A stretch of 64,000 nucleotides of DNA from an uncultured Clostridia bacterium (GTDB taxonomy: Bacteria; Bacillota; Clostridia; TANB77; CAG-508). The notes beneath the pieces are model-generated. The model was not told where the DNA came from and did not search any database. It saw only the letters and a program-made list of their open reading frames with translations. The stretch's first letter is position 1. Each line of letters opens with the position of its first letter. This document shows positions 18,452 through 27,408 of this stretch, one piece after another. The position numbers and the translations under genes were made by a program. The DNA is taken from assembly GCA_947581825.1 (NCBI GenBank), contig CANPVP010000003.1, positions 155,310 to 219,309 on the forward strand. Reading direction: 5' to 3'.

Positions 18452-19345
18452 TTAATATATTAATTTTTTCTCAATCGTTAATAATCTTGCATCAAAATTA
18501 AATATATAATCTTCAAAAGGACTTTTATTTATAAATATTTTCTCAGTATTTATTCTAGAAATTAATTCAAAAGCTTTATCTGAATTTTTTGTGAATAATG
18601 CAACAGTATCATTAGTTGATATTTCATTTATTTTATTTATTATTTCTTCTAAATTATCTCCTGTGAGATATTCTAAATTAATGTTATTGTCATATGCATA
18701 ATGATCCATTTTTAATAATGTTTGCTTTATTTCTTCTGTGGGTTCTGCATAAACAAATACATGACCATATTCTTTTAAAATAACTGGTTTATTAAAATCA
18801 TTTTTTATTTTTTTAAATTCATACTTATCTCCTACATATACTAATAAATCAAATTTATCTTGATTTAAAACCGCTTCCCTAAACAAATCTGTTTTCGCCT
18901 GTAAATGCTTAATAGAAGCCCCGTAATTATACTTCTTTAAAATATCATTTATCAAAGTAATAATAACTGTATTAGTAGCAAGCATATAATCAGACGAAAA
19001 AAGATAAAGATTATTATGAGTAAGTAATGCTTTCAAAACAAAATCCAAGGTTACATATGAGCATCCATCAAACATTACAGCTATATCCCCTATTCCTGTT
19101 GTAACTGTATTAGTTAAATTTCTATTAAAAATGGAAACAGAAATCTTTTTAATATTCTCTAGTTGCTTAAAAAAATTATTATAATCTAATTTTATTCTAT
19201 CTACCTTAAAATCCGCTTCTATAGCCTTTTGAATAGTAGACTTTTTAGAAATAAAAACCTTACAAAATTCATTTATAATAGATTTAACCTTATTCTCATC
19301 AAAAGTATAATTTCTTTTTATAACTATTTCATTATTTTCAACCAA
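18452..19345 (-). CDS. ALDH-superfamily-like protein, divergent
   Basis: A 297-aa soluble protein without a signal peptide. Segments such as IAVMFDGCSYVTLDFVLKALLTHNNLYLF and KIFINKSPF resemble the nucleotide-binding and C-terminal strands of aldehyde-dehydrogenase-fold proteins such as glutamyl phosphate reductase. The protein is shorter than the family, and no catalytic Cys in a recognisable ALDH motif is seen. It is probably non-enzymatic, or the resemblance is superficial. It is the last gene of an operon with the two 0.9-kaa paralogs upstream (gap 26 bp). Confidence 0.4.
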   Translation of the reverse strand: MVENNEIVIKRNYTFDENKVKSIINEFCKVFISKKSTIQKAIEADFKVDRIKLDYNNFFKQLENIKKISVSIFNRNLTNTVTTGIGDIAVMFDGCSYVTLDFVLKALLTHNNLYLFSSDYMLATNTVIITLINDILKKYNYGASIKHLQAKTDLFREAVLNQDKFDLLVYVGDKYEFKKIKNDFNKPVILKEYGHVFVYAEPTEEIKQTLLKMDHYAYDNNINLEYLTGDNLEEIINKINEISTNDTVALFTKNSDKAFELISRINTEKIFINKSPFEDYIFNFDARLLTIEKKLIY

Positions 19346-19371
19346 TTTCTTTTCCTCCGTATAATATAATT

Positions 19372-22128
19372 TTATTCATCATCAGACATATTTTTAGCTT
19401 TTAAAAATTCTTCTGCACATGCTTTAATAAACTCTAATCTCTCTGAAATATCACTTTGTGATAAAGTACTTGGAAACAATGATGCTATTTCAAATTCTGA
19501 ATCCTTTAATTCTTGCAATTTAGGCTTTTTTAACATATTCATAATTTCACCAATTTTTCTTGGAACAGTTGTTGTCCATGTTTTTCCAACATTTGCTCTT
19601 CTAATATTTGGATCATGCATAGCATCTGCCTTAGTTGTTTCAAAATTTAATAGTTCACTTGATACTAGACCGGTAGTTTTTAAATATTGTGCAAATTTTG
19701 AAATACTCATTATATAAGTAGCATTATTTCCAACATGATAGTAAATATTAGTATTTGGAACTTTTTTTAAATGTACTAGCACTACTGCACCAATTTTAGC
19801 ACATTCGGTTTTTTGTGGCAAAAATACTCTATAATTTTTAAAATCACCAGAACCAAAAGTATCCATTGAATCTATTCCGTGAACATTAGTTGTAATTTTT
19901 GGAGAGAAACCAAGAGATTCCATATATTGAATTATAGCTTCAGCCTGAGCAATCTCTTTCTTAGAAGGCTGATATTCTGATTCTCTATGTGATATAGGTG
20001 TTTTTGTTCTAGGTTTACCAGAAGGTATTTCTGCAGGAAGGTTTTCACTACTATCCCCTAATTGAGATGAAGATATATCATCAATTAATTTTGAATTTAT
20101 AGATTCAGCATTTAATTGCTCTGCTTCTTCATAAGTAATAATTCCTTTTTCTGCTAACTTTTCTAAATCTTCAAGAGTAATATAACTTTTGTTAAATAAT
20201 TCTTTAATTTTAGGCAATAGATTACAATCAGGAAGGTCTTTAGAAATAGCTTCCATAATTTTCATTATAGATGCACTCAAATTAAAATCTTCTTGTTTAA
20301 AAATAGGATCTCTATGTTCTTGTAAAATTCTGGCAAGTTCTTCGATATTTAACAAATTATCACCATATATATAAACTGCTAGTACATCATAAAAGTTTGT
20401 TCTCTTTACTTTCTCAGAATTTTCCTCATCATTATTCTCTAAATCATTCAAAGCATTTTGATATTCTTCAAAAATTATATTACTATTTTCTAAATATGAA
20501 AATTTACTATAATGTCCACTGTATAATAAGCCTTTTCTTATTGCTTCTCTTAATTTTTTCTCATAGTCATCATCATAAATTTCTATTAAATCATCTTCGT
20601 TTAAGCCACCATTATTTACTATAGTAAAAACTGTATCAATAGGAGATTCTTTTAGAAAAGCATAATATTTTTTCTTTACCTCTTCATCATTACAACTAAA
20701 TTCTTTCATCTTTTTTAAGGTTATAAGTCCATCAGAAAATAATTTTACAAGATCATTTGCAGTAACTCTTGGATCATTTTTTAATTGCTCACTAAAAGCA
20801 TTGCCTTTTTCCTGATCTTCTGCTGAATGTGGTAAAATATATTCTTTGTAAAATGATATAACCATATAAAATTCATCATTATTAGGTTTAAAATAATTTT
20901 TTAAAAGCCTATCTGCATCAAAAAAGTCTTTCATTTCTTCCTCAGAAATAAATAACCCCTCATCCTCAAATAAAGTAACACTTGGAAATTTTTCTTTTAT
21001 TTCTTCTTGTGTCAGATAAATTCTCATTATATCTATATCTGAAACAAGATGTATTTTGGCTAATTCTAGAAGTTCTTTGTGTGTAAATTGTCTTTTGGGT
21101 ATGTTCTCCTGAACATCATTTTTATCAGAAGCCTTTTTCACAAATAGTTTTCTAATTTCTTCTTTTATCCTTGACCTTTTATTTTTGTAAAAATTAGGAT
21201 TTTTAACAATAGTAATGAATTCTTTAAAATCAATAAATCCAATTTCAAAAGACTGTATTAAGCTTTTTATGGTGATTTCTTTTAAATATTTGTCTGCCTT
21301 TTTTTTATTGTTTTTATCTTGTGAATACTCAATAAATTTTTTTGCAAAGTTATGAGGTAATATAAACTTTTTATATCTTACAGAAATTGTTCCATTTTCA
21401 AAAGCTTCAAAAAGTTCATCCATATCTAGTATATTATTAACATCTACTGGTGATAACGAAGTTTCTTCTATAATTTTTTTATTTGTCAAACAGCCGGTTT
21501 CTTTTCCAAATTCTTTAATTTTTTCTTTATCAGGAGAAAAAGGTATATCTACAGAATCTGCTATTGTATAACTTGCTAGAATTAATGCTATAGTTCTTTC
21601 TATACGATTATAGAGTTCTCCATGTAATAGATTTACACTATTAGCGTTATTTCCTGATTTAGATTGATTTGCAAATTCTGTAAGCTTTCTTTTTACAACT
21701 CTGGTTATATCTGAAACAAGACTTGGATTATGTTCCACAGGAATGTTAAAAGATATTAAAAGCTTATTTAATTCTTCGCTTAATCTTTTTGGATTATTTT
21801 CAAAATCCCTAAATTCTTTAGAAAGTAAAATTGCAATTGCTTCTATAGGTTTCATATACTCAATTATCTGCAAACTATCTTTATCTGAAGAAATTAAGGC
21901 TTTTTCGGCATCTTCAAAAGTTAATCTATTAATTTTAGAAATTCCTAGTGCTTTAAAATATTTTTCTATTAATAAGTTATATATATAATCTTTATTACTT
22001 TGCAATTCTTCTAATAAATCTGGCTGTTGTTTTGCTTGTTCTTCTAATTTATGGAAAATATCATCACAATAATCTAATATCATTTTAAAAGTAGGATTCA
22101 TTTTGTATTTTTCATCTATTTCTCTCAT
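19372..22128 (-). CDS. Large unknown protein, paralog A (918 aa)
   Basis: Not recognised. It has no signal peptide or membrane segment. The long helical N-terminal region (about 1-720) contains repeated acidic segments such as LEDLEKLAEKGIITYEEAEQLN and VTANDLVKLFSDGLITLKKMKEF, so it looks like an array of helical repeats. A low-complexity linker (about 700-730) leads to a compact C-terminal domain (about 735-900) with YRVFLPQ, VVLVHLKKVPNTNIYYHVGNNATYIMS and RRANVGKTW. The neighbouring gene (22158-24971) is a full-length paralog with the same plan and an almost identical set of C-terminal motifs. The two are 29 bp apart and co-transcribed with the ALDH-like gene. Confidence 0.8.
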   Translation of the reverse strand: MREIDEKYKMNPTFKMILDYCDDIFHKLEEQAKQQPDLLEELQSNKDYIYNLLIEKYFKALGISKINRLTFEDAEKALISSDKDSLQIIEYMKPIEAIAILLSKEFRDFENNPKRLSEELNKLLISFNIPVEHNPSLVSDITRVVKRKLTEFANQSKSGNNANSVNLLHGELYNRIERTIALILASYTIADSVDIPFSPDKEKIKEFGKETGCLTNKKIIEETSLSPVDVNNILDMDELFEAFENGTISVRYKKFILPHNFAKKFIEYSQDKNNKKKADKYLKEITIKSLIQSFEIGFIDFKEFITIVKNPNFYKNKRSRIKEEIRKLFVKKASDKNDVQENIPKRQFTHKELLELAKIHLVSDIDIMRIYLTQEEIKEKFPSVTLFEDEGLFISEEEMKDFFDADRLLKNYFKPNNDEFYMVISFYKEYILPHSAEDQEKGNAFSEQLKNDPRVTANDLVKLFSDGLITLKKMKEFSCNDEEVKKKYYAFLKESPIDTVFTIVNNGGLNEDDLIEIYDDDYEKKLREAIRKGLLYSGHYSKFSYLENSNIIFEEYQNALNDLENNDEENSEKVKRTNFYDVLAVYIYGDNLLNIEELARILQEHRDPIFKQEDFNLSASIMKIMEAISKDLPDCNLLPKIKELFNKSYITLEDLEKLAEKGIITYEEAEQLNAESINSKLIDDISSSQLGDSSENLPAEIPSGKPRTKTPISHRESEYQPSKKEIAQAEAIIQYMESLGFSPKITTNVHGIDSMDTFGSGDFKNYRVFLPQKTECAKIGAVVLVHLKKVPNTNIYYHVGNNATYIMSISKFAQYLKTTGLVSSELLNFETTKADAMHDPNIRRANVGKTWTTTVPRKIGEIMNMLKKPKLQELKDSEFEIASLFPSTLSQSDISERLEFIKACAEEFLKAKNMSDDE

Positions 22129-22157
22129 ATATTTTACATCCTCCCAAAATATAATTC

Positions 22158-24971
22158 TTAATCATCATCTATGGTCTTAATTTCATCTAATTCGTTTAAA
22201 CAGTTTCTTAAAGCTTCTAATCTATCCTTTGTTACATCAGCTGGTAATATTGAAGCTATTTCAAAATCTTTGGTTTTAAATTCTTGCAATTCAGTTTTAT
22301 CAAATTGATGTTGTATTTCAGAAATCTTTCTAGCTAATGTCATTCCCCATGTTTTTCCAACATTAGCTCTTCTAGTATATTTACTATCCTTTACTCTTGA
22401 TTTGGTAGCATCAAATGATGTAAGAGCACTTTCAAGTTGACCATTGTTATGTAAGTACTCTACAAAACTTGAGGTACTCATTATATATGTAGCATTATTT
22501 CCTACATGGTAATATGCATCAGAATTAGGTATTTGTTTTAAATGTATTAAAACTACTACATCTGGATTTTCATCTGATAAGAAGACTCTATAATTCATAA
22601 AATCTCCTGAAGAGAATGTTTCCATTTTTGTTAATCCGAAAGCATTTGTAGTTGTTATTGGTGAAAAACCTAATTTACTCATATATTCTACCATTGTTTC
22701 TGCTTGTAATATTTGCTTTTCTGATGGTTGAGTTTGAATATTTCTTGTTCTCTGAGAATTTCTAACATTAGTATGAGTGTTGTTTTGAGATGACATTAGA
22801 GAGTCACTATCTCCTAATTTTAAATGTTTTAATTTAGAAATTTGTTGTGATTGGCAAAATTCATCATTTATTTCTTTAGCCTTAGCAGGAGTTATAACTT
22901 CATTTTCTACCAATTTGTTAAGTTCTTCATAACTTATGAAGCTATTCATATATAATTCTTTAATTCTTGAAATTATTATTTTTTTATCAAGAGTTTTGAT
23001 ATTTTCAATTGCTTTTGAATCTTCTGAAATCATTGTGCATATATATTCACTTAAGTTAAAGTTTTCATCTTGAAATATTGGGTCTTTTTTCTCTCTTACT
23101 ATTTGATAGATATTATCAAAAGTTACTGTGTTATCTGTTAAAAGATAAAAATCTAGCATTGATTCAAAATCTAATTCTTCATCTTTTTTCTCTGGATATT
23201 CTAAATGCATTTCTAAAGATTTTTGATATTCTTCCATTATGATATCAGAATCAATAAAACTTATATATTTTAATCTATCAATTGCTATATATCTTTTTCT
23301 AAATGCTTCTCTAATAATATTTTCGTATTTATCATCAAATATTTCTATTAAATCATCCTCTGATAAAATACCAGTATTGAAATAAGATATAATACTTTTT
23401 ACATCATTAATTTGACTAATATGATTAAAAAATTCTTGTTTAAAGTTTTCATCATATTTATCGTTTCCTTCAGATTTATGTATTCTTTGAAAAATATCAT
23501 CATTCATTAGAATACCTATTGAATGAAAATATATAAATTCTTCATTAGAAACACTTTGCAAATTTAAAACTTCTTGACGCATGTCTTCTAATTCTATAAA
23601 TTCATGTATAAGTCCCTTAAATAGAGTTTTATCAATTACACCTTGTAGATACAATTCCAAAGCTTTTTGTGCTGTGTAAAATTCTTTTACATCATCTTGA
23701 AATATTTCAAATTCTGTTTTTTCATGATACAATTCTTTTGATTGTTCTTGTTTGGGGTTATTTTCCTCTTTTAATTTTAAATATATTCTCATCATATCAA
23801 TATGATCTATAAAACCAAGGCTAGTTAATTTTAAACACTCTAGTCCTGTAAAGTTTTGATAATTATTTTTGTATTCTTCCGCTTCTTCTTTAGTTTTAAA
23901 TAGAAAAGTATACCTTATAGCTTGTTTTATTTTTTGTAAGTCTCTAGAAGAGCATTTTGAAAATTTAGATTCTGGATTAGTTAATAATATGTATATATCA
24001 TCAAAAGATAAGAAACCTTGTTTAAACATTTCTATAGGTAAAGTTGGCTTAATTCTTTCTAATAGTTTAGGATTATTACTTTTTCCATTCATAACATTTT
24101 GTATGAATCTCACAACATAATCCTCTGGTCTTAGCAATTTCTTTTCGGTATTTGAAATTGTTCCCTGTTCTAGTCTATCAAATGATTCATTCTTATCTAA
24201 AATATCTTGAAATGCTTCTCTTATTTGAGGATACATATTTATTTTTTCTTGTGATATAGATTGAATTAATCTAATTAAGTGATTATTATCTAATATTCCT
24301 AATTCTTTACTCATTTCTTTAACGAGTTCCATTTCTTTTGCACCATATGCATAATATTGTATAATATAAATTCCAAGTTCATCTTTAATAAATTGAGTTT
24401 GAAATTTCTTTTCTTTAAGCTTATCCAATATTAAAGTTTTTAAATGATCAATATCTTCTATTGAAAAAGATTCCGGCATATCTTTTTGATCTAAAAAACT
24501 AATAAATTCAGAATCAGGCTCTTCTATCTCTCCTCTTTCTCTCATTGTATCAGTAAGTTTCGCTATAAATAATATATATGTAGCATCTATTATATCAAGA
24601 AGTGAATTATACACATCTGCTTCATAATCATAACCATAATTATTATCATCAATATCTGATAATAATTTTACACTTTTTTGACCATCAAAAGCTGTTAATT
24701 CTCTTTTTGGAAGACCACTCAAAGGCATTGAAGGTAATTTCAATTCTTTTAATTTTTGTGGTAAAAAATCTCGTATAAGTGTTGAAATAGCAAGTTCTTC
24801 TATATATAACCTATTATTAGTATTATTTAATAAACGGTCGATATAATTTTTTTTAATTATATTGTCTGAATCAATATTATCAAGAAGTGTATTTCTTATC
24901 TCTTCGAATATCTGTCTAAAGAAATCAGCAAAATGTCTTGACGGATCATAACTATCTATAATTCTCCCCAT
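22158..24971 (-). CDS. Large unknown protein, paralog B (937 aa)
   Basis: Not recognised, and paralogous to the protein at 19372-22128 over its whole length. It has the same helical N-terminal region with repeats such as FISYEELNKLVENEVITPAKAKEIN. The same C-terminal domain carries MNYRVFLSDENPDVVVLIHLKQIPNSDAYYHV, GNNATYIMSTSSFVEYL and TRRANVGKTWGMTLARKI. It is the first gene of the operon. Conservation is strongest in the C-terminal domain, which is therefore the likely functional core; the N-terminal arrays may be interaction surfaces. The protein is cytosolic by sequence. No catalytic motif could be assigned. Confidence 0.8.
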   Translation of the reverse strand: MGRIIDSYDPSRHFADFFRQIFEEIRNTLLDNIDSDNIIKKNYIDRLLNNTNNRLYIEELAISTLIRDFLPQKLKELKLPSMPLSGLPKRELTAFDGQKSVKLLSDIDDNNYGYDYEADVYNSLLDIIDATYILFIAKLTDTMRERGEIEEPDSEFISFLDQKDMPESFSIEDIDHLKTLILDKLKEKKFQTQFIKDELGIYIIQYYAYGAKEMELVKEMSKELGILDNNHLIRLIQSISQEKINMYPQIREAFQDILDKNESFDRLEQGTISNTEKKLLRPEDYVVRFIQNVMNGKSNNPKLLERIKPTLPIEMFKQGFLSFDDIYILLTNPESKFSKCSSRDLQKIKQAIRYTFLFKTKEEAEEYKNNYQNFTGLECLKLTSLGFIDHIDMMRIYLKLKEENNPKQEQSKELYHEKTEFEIFQDDVKEFYTAQKALELYLQGVIDKTLFKGLIHEFIELEDMRQEVLNLQSVSNEEFIYFHSIGILMNDDIFQRIHKSEGNDKYDENFKQEFFNHISQINDVKSIISYFNTGILSEDDLIEIFDDKYENIIREAFRKRYIAIDRLKYISFIDSDIIMEEYQKSLEMHLEYPEKKDEELDFESMLDFYLLTDNTVTFDNIYQIVREKKDPIFQDENFNLSEYICTMISEDSKAIENIKTLDKKIIISRIKELYMNSFISYEELNKLVENEVITPAKAKEINDEFCQSQQISKLKHLKLGDSDSLMSSQNNTHTNVRNSQRTRNIQTQPSEKQILQAETMVEYMSKLGFSPITTTNAFGLTKMETFSSGDFMNYRVFLSDENPDVVVLIHLKQIPNSDAYYHVGNNATYIMSTSSFVEYLHNNGQLESALTSFDATKSRVKDSKYTRRANVGKTWGMTLARKISEIQHQFDKTELQEFKTKDFEIASILPADVTKDRLEALRNCLNELDEIKTIDDD

Positions 24972-25060
24972 AAAAAACTCCTTTTTTGTATAAAATTAAC
25001 ATAAAATCTCTAAAAGCACTACATTATAGTTTACCATAATTTTCTTTTTTAGTCAAATTA

Positions 25061-25087
25061 AAAAGACGAATATATTCGCCTTTTTTT
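25061..25087 (-). terminator. Terminator of the yneA-like gene
   Basis: A short hairpin around CGAATATATTCG with A-run and T-run flanks on the minus strand, about 45 nt past the stop. Confidence 0.6.
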
Positions 25088-25129
25088 AGAATTTAAAAGA
25101 AAGATTATTTATTAAATTCGGATTTAATA

Positions 25130-25435
25130 TTATTTAATAGTTGGAATATTAAGGTTTTGTTCTACAGATAAATTACTTGATTGTAAATTATTAATATCTT
25201 TTATATCAGATATTATTTCTCTTACATCTTTTTCTTCATAATATTTATTTCTTTCTTGTTCTCTTTGAGCAATTGTCCATAGAGTATCACCACTGCTAAC
25301 AGTAATCGTTTTGTATTCTATTTTAGCTTCTGATGAAGCGGAATTTTTAATATTAAAAACTATACAGCAAAGAATAAATACTATTAAAATAACTCTTCTT
25401 CTAAATTTTCTATGATTAATTATTTTTATTTTCAT
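25130..25435 (-). CDS. YneA-like LysM protein, probable SOS division inhibitor
   Basis: A 101-aa protein: basic N-terminus, one membrane helix (about 13-30), then a LysM domain (about 42-98; ITVSSGDTLWTIAQ, LNIP). This is the size and plan of Bacillus YneA, which delays cell division during the SOS response. A GGAGGTACAATT ribosome binding site precedes the start. A LexA-type box lies about 50 bp upstream and overlaps the likely promoter (minus-strand TATACT). In Bacillus yneA is divergent from lexA; here the divergent neighbour is a different gene. Confidence 0.75.
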   Translation of the reverse strand: MKIKIINHRKFRRRVILIVFILCCIVFNIKNSASSEAKIEYKTITVSSGDTLWTIAQREQERNKYYEEKDVREIISDIKDINNLQSSNLSVEQNLNIPTIK

Positions 25436-25483
25436 AATTGTACCTCCATAACGAACATTTATTTGTTATGAATTAAGTATAAC

Positions 25484-25497
25484 CGAACATCGGTTCT
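25484..25497. promoter_or_regulatory. LexA (SOS) box
   Basis: CGAACATCGGTTCT matches the Gram-positive LexA operator CGAAC-N4-GTTCG with one mismatch. It overlaps the promoter region of the yneA-like gene on the minus strand. A weaker half-match (CGAACATTTATTTGTT) lies at 25452-25467. Confidence 0.75.
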
Positions 25498-25549
25498 TTG
25501 TCAAGATATTTTTGTAGATTTTTGAAGAAAAGTTTATCTATAAATAGTA

Positions 25550-25578
25550 TTGCTTTTGTTCAAAAATTATGCTATAAT
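25550..25578 (+). promoter_or_regulatory. Promoter of the 25651 ORF
   Basis: TTGCTT, a 17-nt spacer, then TATAAT. It is followed by a leader of about 65 nt containing a small stem (TAAGTATTCC with GGATACTTA). Confidence 0.55.
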
Positions 25579-25650
25579 CGAAAAGCTTTCTAAGTATTCC
25601 AAGTGGATACTTACGACAGTATGTGTCTGTAAAAGGACTGTACTGATCTT

Positions 25651-26061
25651 ATGTTGAAAGGAGTGAGTAGCATAAAATCACATGCTACGCCACTGCAAGC
25701 CTTTGAAGAGAGACTTGTAGGATGGTTAAAACAACAAGCGGATCAGAGTACAATTTCAAACTTTTTGCTCTTACCCCCCATTTCTCTTCAGCCCCCTGTC
25801 CCATTAGAAAGAGGACCAATTCCATCAGAGGTGTATCCTGCGCAAGATTATCGGAAATATTTACCGCTAGTCTTCTCTGTAACAACAAGGGATACATTCC
25901 TCATCGAAAAGCCAGAATTTATTTTGTACTGTGACTGGTGGACTATTGCAAAGGGCATTTGGCAGAGCCTGTCAAGAGATTTATTCAAAGACACAAAAAA
26001 TGAGTATTATCTTATGACAACGCCGAGCGAACTCACTATTTTCCGTATTGAATCGGATTAA
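25651..26061 (+). CDS. Unknown 136-aa protein of foreign appearance
   Basis: Not recognised. The ORF and its terminator are visibly richer in G+C than the flanks and use codons rare here (CCC, CCG, CGC, ACG). It has its own promoter, leader hairpins and a GC-rich terminator, so it reads as an autonomous cassette. The ATG at 25651 lacks a clear ribosome binding site; GAAAGGAG occurs just inside the ORF, so the true start is uncertain. Residues include LLLPPISLQPPVPLERGP and FILYCDWWTIAKGIW. It holds the only ordinary in-frame CGG found in the window (codon 68, TAT CGG AAA). With the +1 rule proposed here, the host would shift and stop five codons later. Confidence 0.55.
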   Translation: MLKGVSSIKSHATPLQAFEERLVGWLKQQADQSTISNFLLLPPISLQPPVPLERGPIPSEVYPAQDYRKYLPLVFSVTTRDTFLIEKPEFILYCDWWTIAKGIWQSLSRDLFKDTKNEYYLMTTPSELTIFRIESD

Positions 26062-26068
26062 AAAAAAA

Positions 26069-26104
26069 GCACGCGGTTCTCTAAAAGGAGCCGTGTGTTT
26101 TTTT
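26069..26104 (+). terminator. Terminator of the 25651 ORF
   Basis: CACGCGGTTCT pairs with GGAGCCGTGTG (with wobble pairs) around a CTAAAA loop and is followed by seven T residues. Confidence 0.8.
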
Positions 26105-26140
26105 ATATTGTAGGAATTTTCTCTTTCCATTATTTATTTT

Positions 26141-27370
26141 TTATTTTTTTCTTCTTAATATCCAATTCTCATCACATTTTATAGGCAATTTCATTTTTAC
26201 TTTTTGTCCTAGTTTTCCAGGATTAACAAAATCAATTTTTTCATCTGTCTCATAATCCCATAATTCATCAAGTATAAATCTATAACTTTCTATTTGACCA
26301 GGAATAATAATTTCCATCGTATCTCCTACTTGAAGTCTATTTTTTATTTCTATAATACACTTATCAGTAGTATATTTTACTATTTTTCCACCAAACTCAT
26401 AATCAGGGTTATATTGTTTTCCATCATATTCTTGGAAATCTTTATTATTTCTATCATTAAAATAAAAAGTTGTTAAGCCTCTTGTTTTTACTTTTTCTAA
26501 TTCATTTAAATACTTAGATGAATTAAATCTTTCTGGATTTTCTAGGTAATCATCAATAGCATTTCTATATGCATTTATAACAGTTGCTAAGTAATATTCT
26601 GTTTTTAGTCTTCCCTCTATTTTTAAGCTATTGATTCCTAAATTTATAATTTCTGGTATTTCATTTATTAAGCATAAATCTTTTGAAGAAAATATATAAG
26701 TTCCTTTATCATCAGTTTCAACAGGCATTAAATTACCTGGATTATTTTTTTCTTCTACATAAACATTATATGCCCATCTACAACTTTGAGCGCAATCGCC
26801 TAAATTTGCACATCTAGAAGATAAGAAATCACTTAAATAACATCTGCCTGAATATCCAAAACATAAAGCTCCATGAACAAACATTTCAGTTTCTAGTCCC
26901 ATAGGTACATTTTTGGTTATTTCGCGTAATTGATCTTTTGAAAGTTCTCTTGCTAAAATAACTCTAGATGCCCCATTCTTGTACCAGAACATGCTTGAAT
27001 GATAACTTACAACATTTGCCTGGGTACTTATATGTAAATCCACATCTGGAGCTTCTTCTTTCAAAATATCTAATATTCCGCCATCAGAAACTATAATTCC
27101 ATCAACTTTTAAATCATTTAAAATTCTAGCTTGATTTCGAATTTCATCATAGGAAGTATCCCATGCATATATATTTATGGCAGCATATACTTTTTTACCA
27201 ATTTCATGTGCATATTTAATTGTTTTATATAAATCATCATCTTCCATATCTGCTCTAGTTCTTAAAGAAAGTGATGATGTTCCTCCATATACAGCATCAG
27301 CTCCATATAGAAAAGCAATTTTTGCTTTTTCAAAAGAGCCTGCTGGTGCTAATAATTCTGGTTTATTCAT
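26141..27370 (-). CDS. U32-family protein, probable tRNA hydroxylation factor (TrhP-like)
   Basis: A 409-aa protein of the peptidase U32 family. It shows the N-terminal ELLAPAGSFEKAKIAFLYGADAVYGG signature, ETEMFVHGALCFGYSGRCYLS, and the cysteine cluster CANLGDCAQSCRW that probably binds an Fe-S cluster. The Bacillus homologs YrrN and YrrO (TrhP) act with prephenate in forming 5-hydroxyuridine at tRNA position 34. In Bacillus they follow yrrM (trmR). Here the TrmR-like gene heads the same operon, separated by two RelA/SpoT-like genes. That context supports a tRNA wobble-modification role over proteolysis. Confidence 0.8.
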   Translation of the reverse strand: MNKPELLAPAGSFEKAKIAFLYGADAVYGGTSSLSLRTRADMEDDDLYKTIKYAHEIGKKVYAAINIYAWDTSYDEIRNQARILNDLKVDGIIVSDGGILDILKEEAPDVDLHISTQANVVSYHSSMFWYKNGASRVILARELSKDQLREITKNVPMGLETEMFVHGALCFGYSGRCYLSDFLSSRCANLGDCAQSCRWAYNVYVEEKNNPGNLMPVETDDKGTYIFSSKDLCLINEIPEIINLGINSLKIEGRLKTEYYLATVINAYRNAIDDYLENPERFNSSKYLNELEKVKTRGLTTFYFNDRNNKDFQEYDGKQYNPDYEFGGKIVKYTTDKCIIEIKNRLQVGDTMEIIIPGQIESYRFILDELWDYETDEKIDFVNPGKLGQKVKMKLPIKCDENWILRRKK

Positions 27371-27408
27371 TGTATTATTATTCCTTTCTTCAGTAAAAAT
27401 TTTTTATA

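Noticed and set aside
25600..25650. tRNA or riboswitch in the leader of the foreign cassette
   Set aside because: Stems are short and no cloverleaf, T-loop or known aptamer core could be recognised.
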